Assembly (NCBI GenBank): GCA_943138885.2
Contig: OW964555.2
Location: 47,306,459 to 47,370,458 of the forward strand
Direction: 5' to 3'
DNA length: 64,000 bases
Source of the DNA: Tholera decimalis
Lineage: Eukaryota; Arthropoda; Insecta; Lepidoptera; Noctuidae
Part shown: in pieces, positions 1 through 8,821 of the stretch
How the letters are laid out: every line of letters starts with the position of its first letter
How positions within the stretch are numbered: position 1 is the stretch's first letter
Program-made: the position numbers and the translations under genes
Notes under the pieces: generated by a model
The model's database searches: none
The model's input: the letters and a program-made list of their open reading frames with translations, nothing else
Told to the model about the DNA's origin: nothing

Positions 1-24
1 TCCCGCTATATATACAGGGTGGGC

Positions 25-72
25 AAAAAATCGTGGATCAAACGACCTGTTTCGTTTGATCCACGATTTTTT
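25..72. repeat. Perfect 21-bp hairpin
   Basis: Arms 25-45 and 52-72 are exact reverse complements separated by six bases. The hairpin directly follows a run reading tacagggtgggc (14-24), which resembles the outer end of mariner-type elements. It may be the terminus of a small foldback element cut by the window edge; the class is not established. Confidence 0.6.
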
Positions 73-462
73 ATAGTTGGGGTTATTTGCAGTAAAAAAT
101 ATGTCTATGGCAGAGTACTCACTTGATCTCCTTAAAAGTTATGAATATTTGAGTGTTTTTTGAAAAAAATACCAAAATTTGTGATAAATAGGCAATTAAA
201 GTAAAATGGGTACCTATTTTAAAACTATAAATGGTGTTTAGTAGCTTCTAGGAAATGTATCATCACTACAAAAGTACAGATATTAGGTACCATGATTTAT
301 GAGTATTGACACTTTTTTCAATATCTTTTAAATCTCACGTAAAATTACTTGTAACTTTAAAACCCTAGGTACTTTGGAAAAAAAAAGTACTACCACAAAA
401 TGACCCGTTGTGTTGTCTGATGATTTCAACTACGTAGTTAGGTATAAGTACCTACCAACTTT
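73..462. other. AT-rich DNA, no gene seen
   Basis: Low-complexity AT-rich sequence between the hairpin and the 120-bp repeats. I see no coding exon, RNA gene or transposon end here. Confidence 0.6.
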
Positions 463-463
463 A

Positions 464-786
464 GTGACTGCTACTGGAACTTCTGGATGACTAGAGCTAG
501 ATGTGCCAAGTATGGGCTAATTTTGTTAGTTTTGATGAGATCTTACCTTCGGATTGGGTGGTGTAACCAGATGGTCTACTTCGGTGACTGCTACTGGAAC
601 TTCTGGATGACTAGAGCTAGATGTGCCAAGTATGGGCTCATTTTGTTAGTTATGATGAGATCTTACCTTCGGACTGGGTGGTGTAACCTGATGGTCTACT
701 TCGGTGACTGCTACTGGAACTTCTAGATGACTAGAGCTAGATGTGCCGAGTTTGAGTTCATTTTGTTTATTATGATGCGATCTTAG
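464..786 (+). repeat. 120-bp tandem repeat, about 2.7 copies
   Basis: The phrase gtgactgctactggaacttc recurs at 464, 584 and 704, an exact period of 120 bp. Copies one and two differ at a few positions and the third is shorter and more divergent. Because 120 is a multiple of three, a 79-codon open frame (487-726) runs through it. The translation is internally repeated and has no protein character, so I treat it as noncoding. Confidence 0.85.
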
Positions 787-1095
787 CTACAAGCTACAAG
801 CTTGTAGCTGGTTTAACATTGTTAAAATGCCTATCCCTATTTATTTATGTTAAATGATGTTCCGCTATTTTCTACAGTTATGTTATCTTTGATTTAGTGT
901 ACGTATGTGATTGAATGTCTCTTCGTTAACTAAGCCTGTTAAAGTATGAAGAAAAATCAATTAAATATGTGCACCTTTTTTTCATAGTCACACCATACGA
1001 CCAAAATCCGCCAATTCTCATTTCATAACTTAATAGAAACACTAGTAATAGTGAGTTTTTTATACGATAATGGCTACATTTTTGTGTACTATTAG
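787..1095. other. AT-rich intergenic DNA
   Basis: No recognisable gene or repeat boundary. It ends at the 8-bp target site of the hAT-type element that starts at 1104. Confidence 0.6.
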
Positions 1096-1550
1096 GTACT
1101 AATCAGGCGCGTGCATAGGATTATGACAGGGCATGCGGCGGAGTTTGTTTGTTTTATAAAGTTCTTTATTAACGTAAAAGGTTTACATAATAATTGTAGG
1201 ACTTACATACTAAGCAACAATTAATAAATCTAAATAATTACACTTTTACAGACTATAGGCGCCTTTTTAAGTATTTAAATAAGCAAGAATATAAACTATT
1301 TACAACATAAATCATCATACTACTAAATCTATATGTTGAGCATATGAAATCATTGAATTGATTTCACTTACATAATTAGGGGGTAGGAGAATTTAAATAC
1401 GCGCAAGCGTAAGTGCTACTAGATACTGTGACTCAGGCCAAAGCGACCGAATGGCCGTGGCCACCAACATCGGTCGAGCTACCGCGCCCCGCGCTCCGTC
1501 GCATGCAAGCGGCGAGAGCGGGGGAGCGCCTGCGCATCGCACGGCTCGTG

Positions 1551-4277
1551 CTACGACGCGTTATCAGTATTATGCGCGAACAATACGTAGTGATGTGGGA
1601 GCTTGTATGTACCGTATCCATCGATATTTCGCAAGTCTGTTTGTCCTAGGTCGGCAATCAATGTATTTTTATGACATTTATTTTTAATGTAAAATTTGCG
1701 TGTTAATTTTAAAATATATTGTGTAATGCTAGGTAATTTGATGTTAGCGTGAAGAACTTTAAGGTTAGTTTTAAATGGAGTATTATATGCAATTTTAACT
1801 GCTTTATTTTGGAGAATTTGTAACAGGTTGTAGTTTGATTGACAAGTACTGCTCCATACCGGACAAGAATAGGTGATGCAAGGTCTAATTAGTGTTGTAT
1901 ATAACCTTATTTTTGTGTTAGGACTGAGTTTACTTTTGCGGTTAAGTATAGGATTTATGGAGCCTAGTGCTTGCGCTCCCTTAACACGTAATTTAGCTAT
2001 ATGTTTTGTCCAGTTGAGCTTGTTATCCAACACAACACCTAGATAGCGAACTGCTGTGCTCCAAGGAATTGACTGTCCAGCAATCTTTAAAGTTCTCTTA
2101 GGGATACTACGTTGACGTGTAAAGAGTATCGCTTCAGTCTTAGATTCATTCAACTTAAGCTTCCATTTATTGAAGTAAGACTGGAGCAATTCGAGGGATA
2201 GCTGAAGTCGGCTAATGATTATGTTAACGTCATCATCTGTTGTGTAAGACGCTGTATCATCAGCGAAACAGGCCAAGTGAGTACGGACTTGTACAGGCAT
2301 GTCATTCACAAAAAGGATGAAGAGGTAAGGACCAAGCACGGAGCCCTGGGGCACCCCTGCCGACACCGTCCGGGGTGAAGACCTATTAGAGCCAACGTGT
2401 ACCACAAACTTGCGGTTACTAAGGTAAGACTGGATCAATTTTACCAAATCAATTGGAACTCCGTACGAGATAAGCTTGTATAACAGGCCTTCGTGCCAGA
2501 CGGTATCAAAAGCTTTCTCGATATCAAGAAGAAACATACCGGTAGACTGCTTGTGATTGAGATGATAGGATATGTGTTCGGAGACCCTAACCAATTGTTG
2601 TACCGTGGAGTGAGATGATCGAAAGCCAAATTGCTCATTCCTGATAATCTGCTCAGTGCAACGTCGCAACCGATTATAAATAATCACTTCAAACACCTTG
2701 CCCAAGACCAGGAGAAGGCTGATGGGCCTATAATTGACTGGCAAAGTGGCGTCCTTTCCAGGCTTTTTAAGTGCAATAACTTTAGCAGTTTTCCACATAC
2801 GGGGAAAATAGCCTAACTTGATGCAACCATTGAATATTTTGGTTACATACACAACAGACTTTTGTGAAAGATTTTTAAGCATAATGTTGTGTATGCCATC
2901 GTCACCTGGAGCCTTCCTGGTCTTAAGTTTACACAAAACTTTCCAGACTTCAGCAGGCCGAACAGGTTGCTGCAAATCACCGGTGACGTGATTATTCAAG
3001 AGGGCTGAGGCTGACTGGACATCCGCCTCGACACCATCACTAACCCAATCACGAGTTAGAGTCATGTTCATCGCAAAGCTATCTGCTAGAACATTACATT
3101 GCTCTGGAGTGGTTGCCGTTAATGTGCCATTGGTTGTTTTAAGTGGGGGTATTGCGTCAGATCTGGGTTTTAGAGATTTTGCCAGTCGCCATACATCATT
3201 GCCAGGGTTATCAACTTTTGAAAGTTTTGAGTTCCATATTTTATCGTGATATTTGGTTATGGTTAAATTAATTAGTTTTTGTAATTTGTTGATAGCTGAT
3301 CTTAACTGTCTTTTCTCTATGAGCATTGCTTTTTGTTCCTTACGCCGTAATTGATTTTTATAGGTAATTAATTTTTTAATGTAGTTAGGTAGCGCACTGC
3401 TGGTGTTTACATGTACCTTCGCAGTAATAAATTTGTCTCTGGCTCTGGTAAGGCATTGATGTAAGTGACTTACGGCGTCGTCAATTTCTGACTCAGTCTT
3501 AAATACCTTAGAGCTTAAAAATATTTGTTGATCAAGAAAAGATCGGTATTTCTTCCAGTCAGTGTCACAGTAACGATAGATTTTGGGGATTGGTTTGCGA
3601 GGGCAAAAACCATTGACTGTAAACAGCAAAGGAAAGTGGTTAGATGATAGGGCAGGTAAAGCCCGAATCTCATGAATACTATTGACATTCAATGACAAAA
3701 CCAAATCAGGATTGGTGGGAGTAAGATCAGCTCGATAGTTGACTTGAGTAGGTGTGTCCGGGTAATGTATAACGTAGTCATGGTTCAACATGTGATGGAA
3801 CAGTATATTTCCTCGAGTGTTAACATAACTACTATTCCAGTACCCATGGTTGGCATTAAAGTCACCCATTATTACCACATGGGGCCCTAGCGAAAATAAA
3901 ATATCTAAATCATTGCATTCAAGTTGCAAATTGGGAGATTGGTAAGCCGAGACAAAAACATAGTCTTTACCACCTATTTCCAGTCTTATAGCAATAGCTT
4001 CAATATGTTTGGTTTTAGGAATAGCGATTTGTCTAGCGTAGAGCCTATCATTGACCAATATGGCCACTCCTTGCCCTCGACCACTATGGTGTTTATCTTG
4101 TCGATAGCAGATGTAACCTGGTGTACTTAGGGAAGTATTACAAGTAAGTTTTGTTTCACAAACAGCTATTATATCGATGGATAGGGTACATACTGCCAAA
4201 TCAAGTAATTCACTTATTTTAGAACGTACTCCGTCGGAGTTCCAGGATAGAAATCTTAACTCATCAGAATTATACAT
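1551..4277 (-). CDS. Jockey-type LINE ORF2: endonuclease and reverse transcriptase
   Basis: The polyprotein nicks genomic DNA and copies the LINE RNA at the nick. The N-terminal third is an apurinic-type endonuclease: LSWNSDGV near residue 13, the catalytic Glu in AVCETKL, GDFNANHGYWNS near 141 and SSNHFP near 214. The reverse transcriptase follows, with LDIEKAFDTVW near 588, GVPQGSVLGP near 644 and the active-site FADD near 674. No RNase H domain is seen, as is usual in the Jockey clade. The best start is the ATG at 4277, whose first bases overlap the ORF1 stop (4270-4272) by 8 nt, suggesting coupled translation. The frame is open for about 908 codons with no lesion. Residues are numbered from 4286; subtract three for the ATG at 4277. 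Confidence 0.9.
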   Translation of the reverse strand: MYNSDELRFLSWNSDGVRSKISELLDLAVCTLSIDIIAVCETKLTCNTSLSTPGYICYRQDKHHSGRGQGVAILVNDRLYARQIAIPKTKHIEAIAIRLEIGGKDYVFVSAYQSPNLQLECNDLDILFSLGPHVVIMGDFNANHGYWNSSYVNTRGNILFHHMLNHDYVIHYPDTPTQVNYRADLTPTNPDLVLSLNVNSIHEIRALPALSSNHFPLLFTVNGFCPRKPIPKIYRYCDTDWKKYRSFLDQQIFLSSKVFKTESEIDDAVSHLHQCLTRARDKFITAKVHVNTSSALPNYIKKLITYKNQLRRKEQKAMLIEKRQLRSAINKLQKLINLTITKYHDKIWNSKLSKVDNPGNDVWRLAKSLKPRSDAIPPLKTTNGTLTATTPEQCNVLADSFAMNMTLTRDWVSDGVEADVQSASALLNNHVTGDLQQPVRPAEVWKVLCKLKTRKAPGDDGIHNIMLKNLSQKSVVYVTKIFNGCIKLGYFPRMWKTAKVIALKKPGKDATLPVNYRPISLLLVLGKVFEVIIYNRLRRCTEQIIRNEQFGFRSSHSTVQQLVRVSEHISYHLNHKQSTGMFLLDIEKAFDTVWHEGLLYKLISYGVPIDLVKLIQSYLSNRKFVVHVGSNRSSPRTVSAGVPQGSVLGPYLFILFVNDMPVQVRTHLACFADDTASYTTDDDVNIIISRLQLSLELLQSYFNKWKLKLNESKTEAILFTRQRSIPKRTLKIAGQSIPWSTAVRYLGVVLDNKLNWTKHIAKLRVKGAQALGSINPILNRKSKLSPNTKIRLYTTLIRPCITYSCPVWSSTCQSNYNLLQILQNKAVKIAYNTPFKTNLKVLHANIKLPSITQYILKLTRKFYIKNKCHKNTLIADLGQTDLRNIDGYGTYKLPHHYVLFAHNTDNAS

Positions 4278-5484
4278 AGTGTCCAAGGTGAGTTAAGACT
4301 AACATAACTTTGTCTAGAGTAGACACACAGGCAGAAAATTGTGGTTTAAGATTTTTAACACAGATTAGTATTTCTAACATCTCTTTAGTTACAGGGTCAT
4401 CCGATGGTAGCTCTAGGTGGTCATTTGAAACAAAATCATAGTTTGCTTGAGTTTTGACTGCTGCAACATATGAGGGTTTCTTAGATGTAAGGGGTACATC
4501 TGTAGGATATGTAGTCAGGTAATTTACCGTGGAGGTCTTTGGAGGAAGGTTTTCACGCCTTGATTGAACGCGCTTCAAATAAGCAAGACGAGTCTCGCAC
4601 TTATGGTAATTTGCAGGGTGGTCCTGGTCACAGTTACAGCACCGTGCGGGCTCGGTCCGGTCTTTTTTAGGACATTCGCTTGTAGCATGAGGTTCTGTAC
4701 ATTTCACACACCTAGGTGGCATATTGCAGTTTCTCGAAGCATGACCGTAGTTTTGACATCTATAACATTGTGTTCCGGCAGACTTTTTGGGCATAAATTT
4801 TTGTATAGTAACCACGCAATTAAATAAATATTTGATTTTGCGAAACTTTGAAATATCCGTTGTAGCTGGAAGTACTACTAAAAAAGGTGGGCAAGATAAC
4901 GTACTCACTTGTTGAGTCTTCAATTGTGAGACTGATGTTCCTGGAAATCCTAATTTATCAAGTTCTGCAGGTAAATCATCTTCAATATAAGAAGGTAATC
5001 CTTTTATCACCATTTTAGGTACTTTTTCGTCTTTACGAGTGTAAGTGAGAAAAGCAGCGTTTTCTTTGCGGAGTCCTTCCTTCACGTTTTGATGGGCGTC
5101 CGTTGTGTAACAAATTACAGCAACTTTGTTATTAGCTCTATACTGAAGATGAAACCTATTTGTGAAACGTGAGATTAGGTTTTTAATGAATGCATGTGTC
5201 CAGTCCTTCTGTATCTCCAGAATCAGGGGTGGGATATGTCCCGACTTTTTTGTTCCGGTTGAGGCATCTCTGTAGTGGATATTCGTTGTTGATTCACCTC
5301 TGTCATCTATAGAGAGGTCTTTATATTTATTATGCAGCGGTAATTTTCGCGATTCATCAAACTTTTCTGAGTTTCGAAAGATAGCCGGGCGTTTAGCAGA
5401 CTGCCAGGGGCCAACGAGGTCTTCTCCGGGTCTTTTTGAGTTGAGGTTGCCGGTAGAATCTGACTTCTTTAGAAACTTGTCCAT
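4270..5484 (-). CDS. Jockey-type LINE ORF1: Gag-like nucleic-acid-binding protein
   Basis: About 404 residues from the ATG at 5484. The frame stays open upstream to about 5649, but that stretch crosses the LINE 5' boundary (5627) into MITE sequence, so the upstream start is rejected. The C-terminal half carries a pre-zinc-knuckle segment (LPAELDKLGFPGTSVSQLKT) and three zinc knuckles, starting CYRCQNYGHASRNC, CVKCTEPHATSEC and CCNCDQDHP. This order is typical of Jockey-clade ORF1 proteins, which package the element RNA. The stop overlaps the ORF2 start by 8 nt. Confidence 0.88.
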   Translation of the reverse strand: MDKFLKKSDSTGNLNSKRPGEDLVGPWQSAKRPAIFRNSEKFDESRKLPLHNKYKDLSIDDRGESTTNIHYRDASTGTKKSGHIPPLILEIQKDWTHAFIKNLISRFTNRFHLQYRANNKVAVICYTTDAHQNVKEGLRKENAAFLTYTRKDEKVPKMVIKGLPSYIEDDLPAELDKLGFPGTSVSQLKTQQVSTLSCPPFLVVLPATTDISKFRKIKYLFNCVVTIQKFMPKKSAGTQCYRCQNYGHASRNCNMPPRCVKCTEPHATSECPKKDRTEPARCCNCDQDHPANYHKCETRLAYLKRVQSRRENLPPKTSTVNYLTTYPTDVPLTSKKPSYVAAVKTQANYDFVSNDHLELPSDDPVTKEMLEILICVKNLKPQFSACVSTLDKVMLVLTHLGHYV

Positions 5485-5646
5485 TCTTGAAGTAGGCCTG
5501 CTATCGATAAATTGACGATATTGCAGCGAGGCATCACTAGCGATGGTAAACAACTGACACGGTGGGGTTAGACTATTACGCGCACGAGCACACGAGCCGA
5601 GCGCCGTACGCGCAATGATGAATATAAATGCGGCGGAGTAAAAACC

Positions 5647-5886
5647 CACAAAAACTTCTTCTTTTATAGATTTTTAGCATAGCCACAGCCACGCATCGCC
5701 ACCATGCTACGATGCGTGGCTGTGGCTATGCTAAAAATCTATAAAAGAAGAAGTTTTTGTGACCGATTACTCACAAAAACTTCTTCTTTTATAGATTTTT
5801 AGCATAGCCACAGCCACGCATCGCCACCATGCTACGATGCGTGGCTGTGGCTATGCTAAAAATCTATAAAAGAAGAAGTTTTTGTG
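5647..5886. repeat. Two identical tandem hairpins with 52-bp perfect stems
   Basis: Hairpin one has arms 5647-5698 and 5710-5761; hairpin two has arms 5772-5823 and 5835-5886. Each has the same 11-nt loop and the two copies are spaced exactly 125 bp apart. The stems are perfect by eye. They lie inside the hAT-type MITE, not inside the LINE. Confidence 0.9.
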
Positions 5887-5964
5887 TGTTGCTCTCTCCT
5901 CTCTCTCTCTCTCTCACTCCGCCGCATGCCCTGTCATAATCCTATGCACGCCCCTGGTACTAAT

Positions 5965-6950
5965 GTACCCACTAATAAGGTTTACTAGTGCATTATTCGA
6001 ACTGTACTGGTACAGCGCGAACCCAAGTGTCCGTAAGAGGTCTTTCAACAAGGACGGGTCGATGTTGAAATTAAATAAAACAAGGTGTATGAGAGATGTG
6101 CCGTCTTGTTGGAACCACATGTTGCCCACGTCCATATAGTTTTAATTCAAGCAAAAAGGAATTGTTAATAATTGTTCTGTAGCGCCCGCCGTTGACAGTA
6201 ATGGCCTCGCCATCATCGTTTTCGAAGAAGTACGGACCAATGACGCCGCTGGACCAAGATCCGCACCAAACAGTAACTTTTTGTGGATGAATTACCACCT
6301 GGTGAACCTCATGTGGGTTGTCGTCGTCCCATATACGGCAATTTTGCTTATTAACAAAACCATTCATCCAAAAATGCGCCTCGTCGCTAAAGATATTTTT
6401 TCGGCCAAAATCAGGGTCTTCTTCCAAACGTTCTGTAGCCCAGTCAGCGAACAAACAGCGTTGTCTATGGTCATTCACTTTGAGCTCCTGGGTCAGTCGG
6501 ATCTTGTACGGGTGTAGGCCTAAGTCCCGACGCAAAATTCACCAAGTTGAAGTCTGCGAAAAGCCGAGTTCTTGTGCACGGCGAGAAATCGACAGTCTAA
6601 AAGTGTCCTGCACACTCACGGACAGCAACGATGTTCTCGGCCGATCTGGCATTCCTTTGACGTAAGGGTGTTGGTTGGTTGTTTACCGAACCAGTCATCT
6701 CAAATTTGGTCACCAAACGTTGGAGAGTCGACTTTGAAGGGCCACCGCGTCTGCCGTAAAATGGACGCAATGCGCGCAACGTTCGCACTAACAAACACTC
6801 ATTTTGATAATAAAGTTTTATCATTTGGACGTGCTGCTCAATCGTGTAACTTACCATGGTGATTTGGCATCTGTAACTGAAGAAATAACAACGCATTTGA
6901 CAGATGCCGCCAAAACAACATGGCCGCCACAAACTGTCAACATCGACCCG
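5965..6950 (-). pseudogene. Broken Tc1/mariner-superfamily transposase
   Basis: Read on the minus strand, the N-terminal helix-turn-helix half (6932-6597, with VSYTIEQHVQMIKLYYQNE) is followed after frame shifts by the DDE core (6535-6090). The core contains IFSDEAHFWMNGFVNKQN, the region of the first catalytic Asp, and HPQKVTVWCG. Near 6100 the frame slips again at the segment reading WFQQDG, where the second Asp lies. The C-terminal part with the third acidic residue is absent, and the copy ends at the hAT insertion site (5957-5964). This resembles an IS630/Tc1/mariner transposase common in insects and is clearly dead. Confidence 0.82.
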
Positions 6951-6956
6951 CCCTAT

Positions 6957-7657
6957 TTATAAAAAAAAATTACCAAAAAAATTAAACGGGCTCCCAAAAA
7001 CACTGCAAAATAAAAAATAACTTTGATTTCGAGAGTCGGTTTAATTTTTTGGTAAAAAGTTTTTATTTCATACTTTTTAGTTGGTCGATTTTTAATTTAC
7101 CTAGTTACAAGAGCCTAAATGTCAACTACTTATATTCATTTAGAAAATTTTGCTTTTCCCAATGTTGGGCCGTTAATATTGTTGAGGAGTTCTCCTGGTG
7201 CTTCACCATTAGCTTCACTTCTCCATATGCATTGTGACGAGCATATTGTGCTTAATAACCACATTCAAGTAATCGAAGCGGAACACATGAAATACTTATT
7301 ATTCCTACTTATATATTGAGTAGTTCCAGTGGCCATCTGTGGTCTTTATCATCAGGTCCACTTCACAAATGGTGCTTTTTGAATGCAACTACACAAGTAA
7401 CTATAAAAAATACTCAAATCACTATAGGTGTGCCTATAATGCTTGAAGAGTTCCCTCGATTTCTCCAGGATCCCATCATCAGATCCTGACTTGGTGACAA
7501 TGGGACCAATTTCGAAGTATACCTTTTCAAACAAAAAAAGAATTTTCCAAATCGGTTCAGCCGTCTTTGAGTAATCGGTGATCATTATAAAAATATATAT
7601 ATATATATACGCGTCGAATTGATAACCTCCTCCTTTTTTTGTCGTCGGTTGAAAAGG
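6957..7657 (+). repeat. Interspersed repeat family R1, copy A
   Basis: It starts with a foldback segment (about 6960-7060, arms rich in aaaaatt/aattttt around gagtcggttt) and ends ...gataacctcctcctttttttgtcgtcggttgaaaa. Long stretches match copies at 38014-38482 plus 39831-40072 and at 52511-53416. Blocks shared by all three include taatttacctagttacaagag and catcatcagatcctgact. No coding capacity is seen and the class is not identified. Confidence 0.8.
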
Positions 7658-7659
7658 CC

Positions 7660-8340
7660 TTTTATATTCAAACTAATGTCTCAAATTGATGTTAATTCAA
7701 GTTACACAAATATCAACTTTATTTTAATGGAGATTAAGTTGATTTTAGAGTGACTAGCACTATAAAAAAGTTATAGAAATGTCTGACATTGTAGCGTAAA
7801 TTGAACTTTATTATGTAGGAATTAAAGTTATTTTTCTATAAACTCATATTTGTTTAAATTTTTGGCAAATAAATCGCGAATGTATATGTATGTATTCTCT
7901 TTGTTATTGTTGTCATTATGAAGCAATTTTATATTTAGTTTCCGTAATTTTAGTTCTCTAGTTATCTTTTAACGTAGCTATCGTTTTTTATTTTTTTTGT
8001 TAATTTTTTACTCGAATGTTTACTGTACGTAGGTATTTACAACGCGTTAAAAAACATTATTTGCGTTACTTTACAGGACATCAGTCTACATCTATATGTA
8101 GGTAATTGTTGTCTTGTATGACTCATACAAGACAACACTTGTCGCAAATGCGGGAGTTCAGGACACACACCTTAATATGAGAGTATCTAAAATCTAAATA
8201 TTATAGGTAACACGTGTTTCGGCTACATGTCTGCAATGTCTAGTGTAATAAAGTCAGTGCGCTAGCGATGGTGTGTGTGGTGCTCCATCCAGCACCTACT
8301 TAGCACAAGTCTATTGAATAACCATAATAATATGGTAACC
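7660..8340. other. AT-rich intergenic DNA with one palindrome
   Basis: No gene is visible. A near-perfect palindrome at 8108-8136 has two 14-nt arms around a single C (gttgtcttgtatga on the left). The rest is AT-rich and unassigned. Confidence 0.6.
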
Positions 8341-8580
8341 CGAAGAAAACCCTTACCTATACTTTATAGGTTATCTTAATGTAGGGTTTTAGGTATAGAA
8401 CCCATTCAATGGGTTATCATAATGTAGGTGTAACCCTTTCACTGGGGTTCTTGTATAAAACCCATTCAATGGGTTATCCATATTGAAGAGATGACCCTTT
8501 TAATGGGTTCAAGCCTAAAACCCATTCATAGAGTTACATCACGATAAAGGTAACCTTATAAAAGGCTTACCCTTTCAAAG
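8341..8580 (+). repeat. Degenerate 60-bp tandem repeat with palindromes
   Basis: Related motifs fall in an exact 60-bp register: aacccattcaatgggttatc at 8399 and 8459, and a mutated form at 8519. Each unit contains one or two short palindromes such as aacccattcaatgggtt. It lies just downstream, in element orientation, of the gypsy pol frame. Confidence 0.7.
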
Positions 8581-8821
8581 ACTTAACTCTTAATCGGGGT
8601 TGTACGGTCCCTGGTCACCACCTGGTAACCACACGTGTGGTCTCTACAGACCCCGACCTCAGCCAGAGCTAAACGCACACCGCGCACCCACGGACTACTC
8701 GGGTTGCCCCAAGAGATACCGATTTCCACCGGGCTACGACTACGTAATAGCTACTGGTACGGTCGAACACAACTACTAACTATGGCTCCTAGAGTCCCCT
8801 TACTCGAGTTTCTACCACCAC

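Larger units (their letters stand above)
1145..5627 (-). mobile_element. Jockey-clade LINE, full-length
   Basis: A non-LTR retrotransposon about 4.5 kb long on the minus strand, inserted in the hAT-type MITE. It is bounded by the 12-bp direct repeat atgcggcggagt at 1133-1144 and 5628-5639, as expected for target-primed reverse transcription. The 3' end has an AATAAA-containing stretch and an A-rich tail (aaaacaaacaaa on the minus strand). It has a 5' leader of about 140 nt, ORF1 with zinc knuckles, and ORF2 with endonuclease and reverse transcriptase. Both frames are open, so the copy is potentially competent and probably young. Confidence 0.88.
1104..5956. mobile_element. hAT-type MITE carrying a nested LINE
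   Basis: Left terminal repeat 1104-1143 and right terminal repeat 5917-5956 are 40-bp inverted repeats with one mismatch, beginning cagg(c/g)gcgtgcatagg. The 8-bp direct repeat gtactaat flanks both sides (1096-1103 and 5957-5964). Eight-bp duplications and CAG-type ends are characteristic of hAT elements. Without the nested LINE the element is only about 350 bp and encodes nothing, so it is non-autonomous. Its interior holds two large hairpins (5647-5886) and a CT-rich run near 5890-5916. It is inserted next to a broken mariner-type transposase. Confidence 0.88.

Noticed and set aside
487..726. 79-codon open frame as a gene
   Set aside because: It exists only because the 120-bp tandem repeat is a multiple of three; the translation repeats itself and has no domain.
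5485..5649. Upstream extension of LINE ORF1 to 5649
   Set aside because: It begins with a GTG and crosses the LINE 5' boundary and target duplication into MITE sequence. The ATG at 5484 is inside the LINE.
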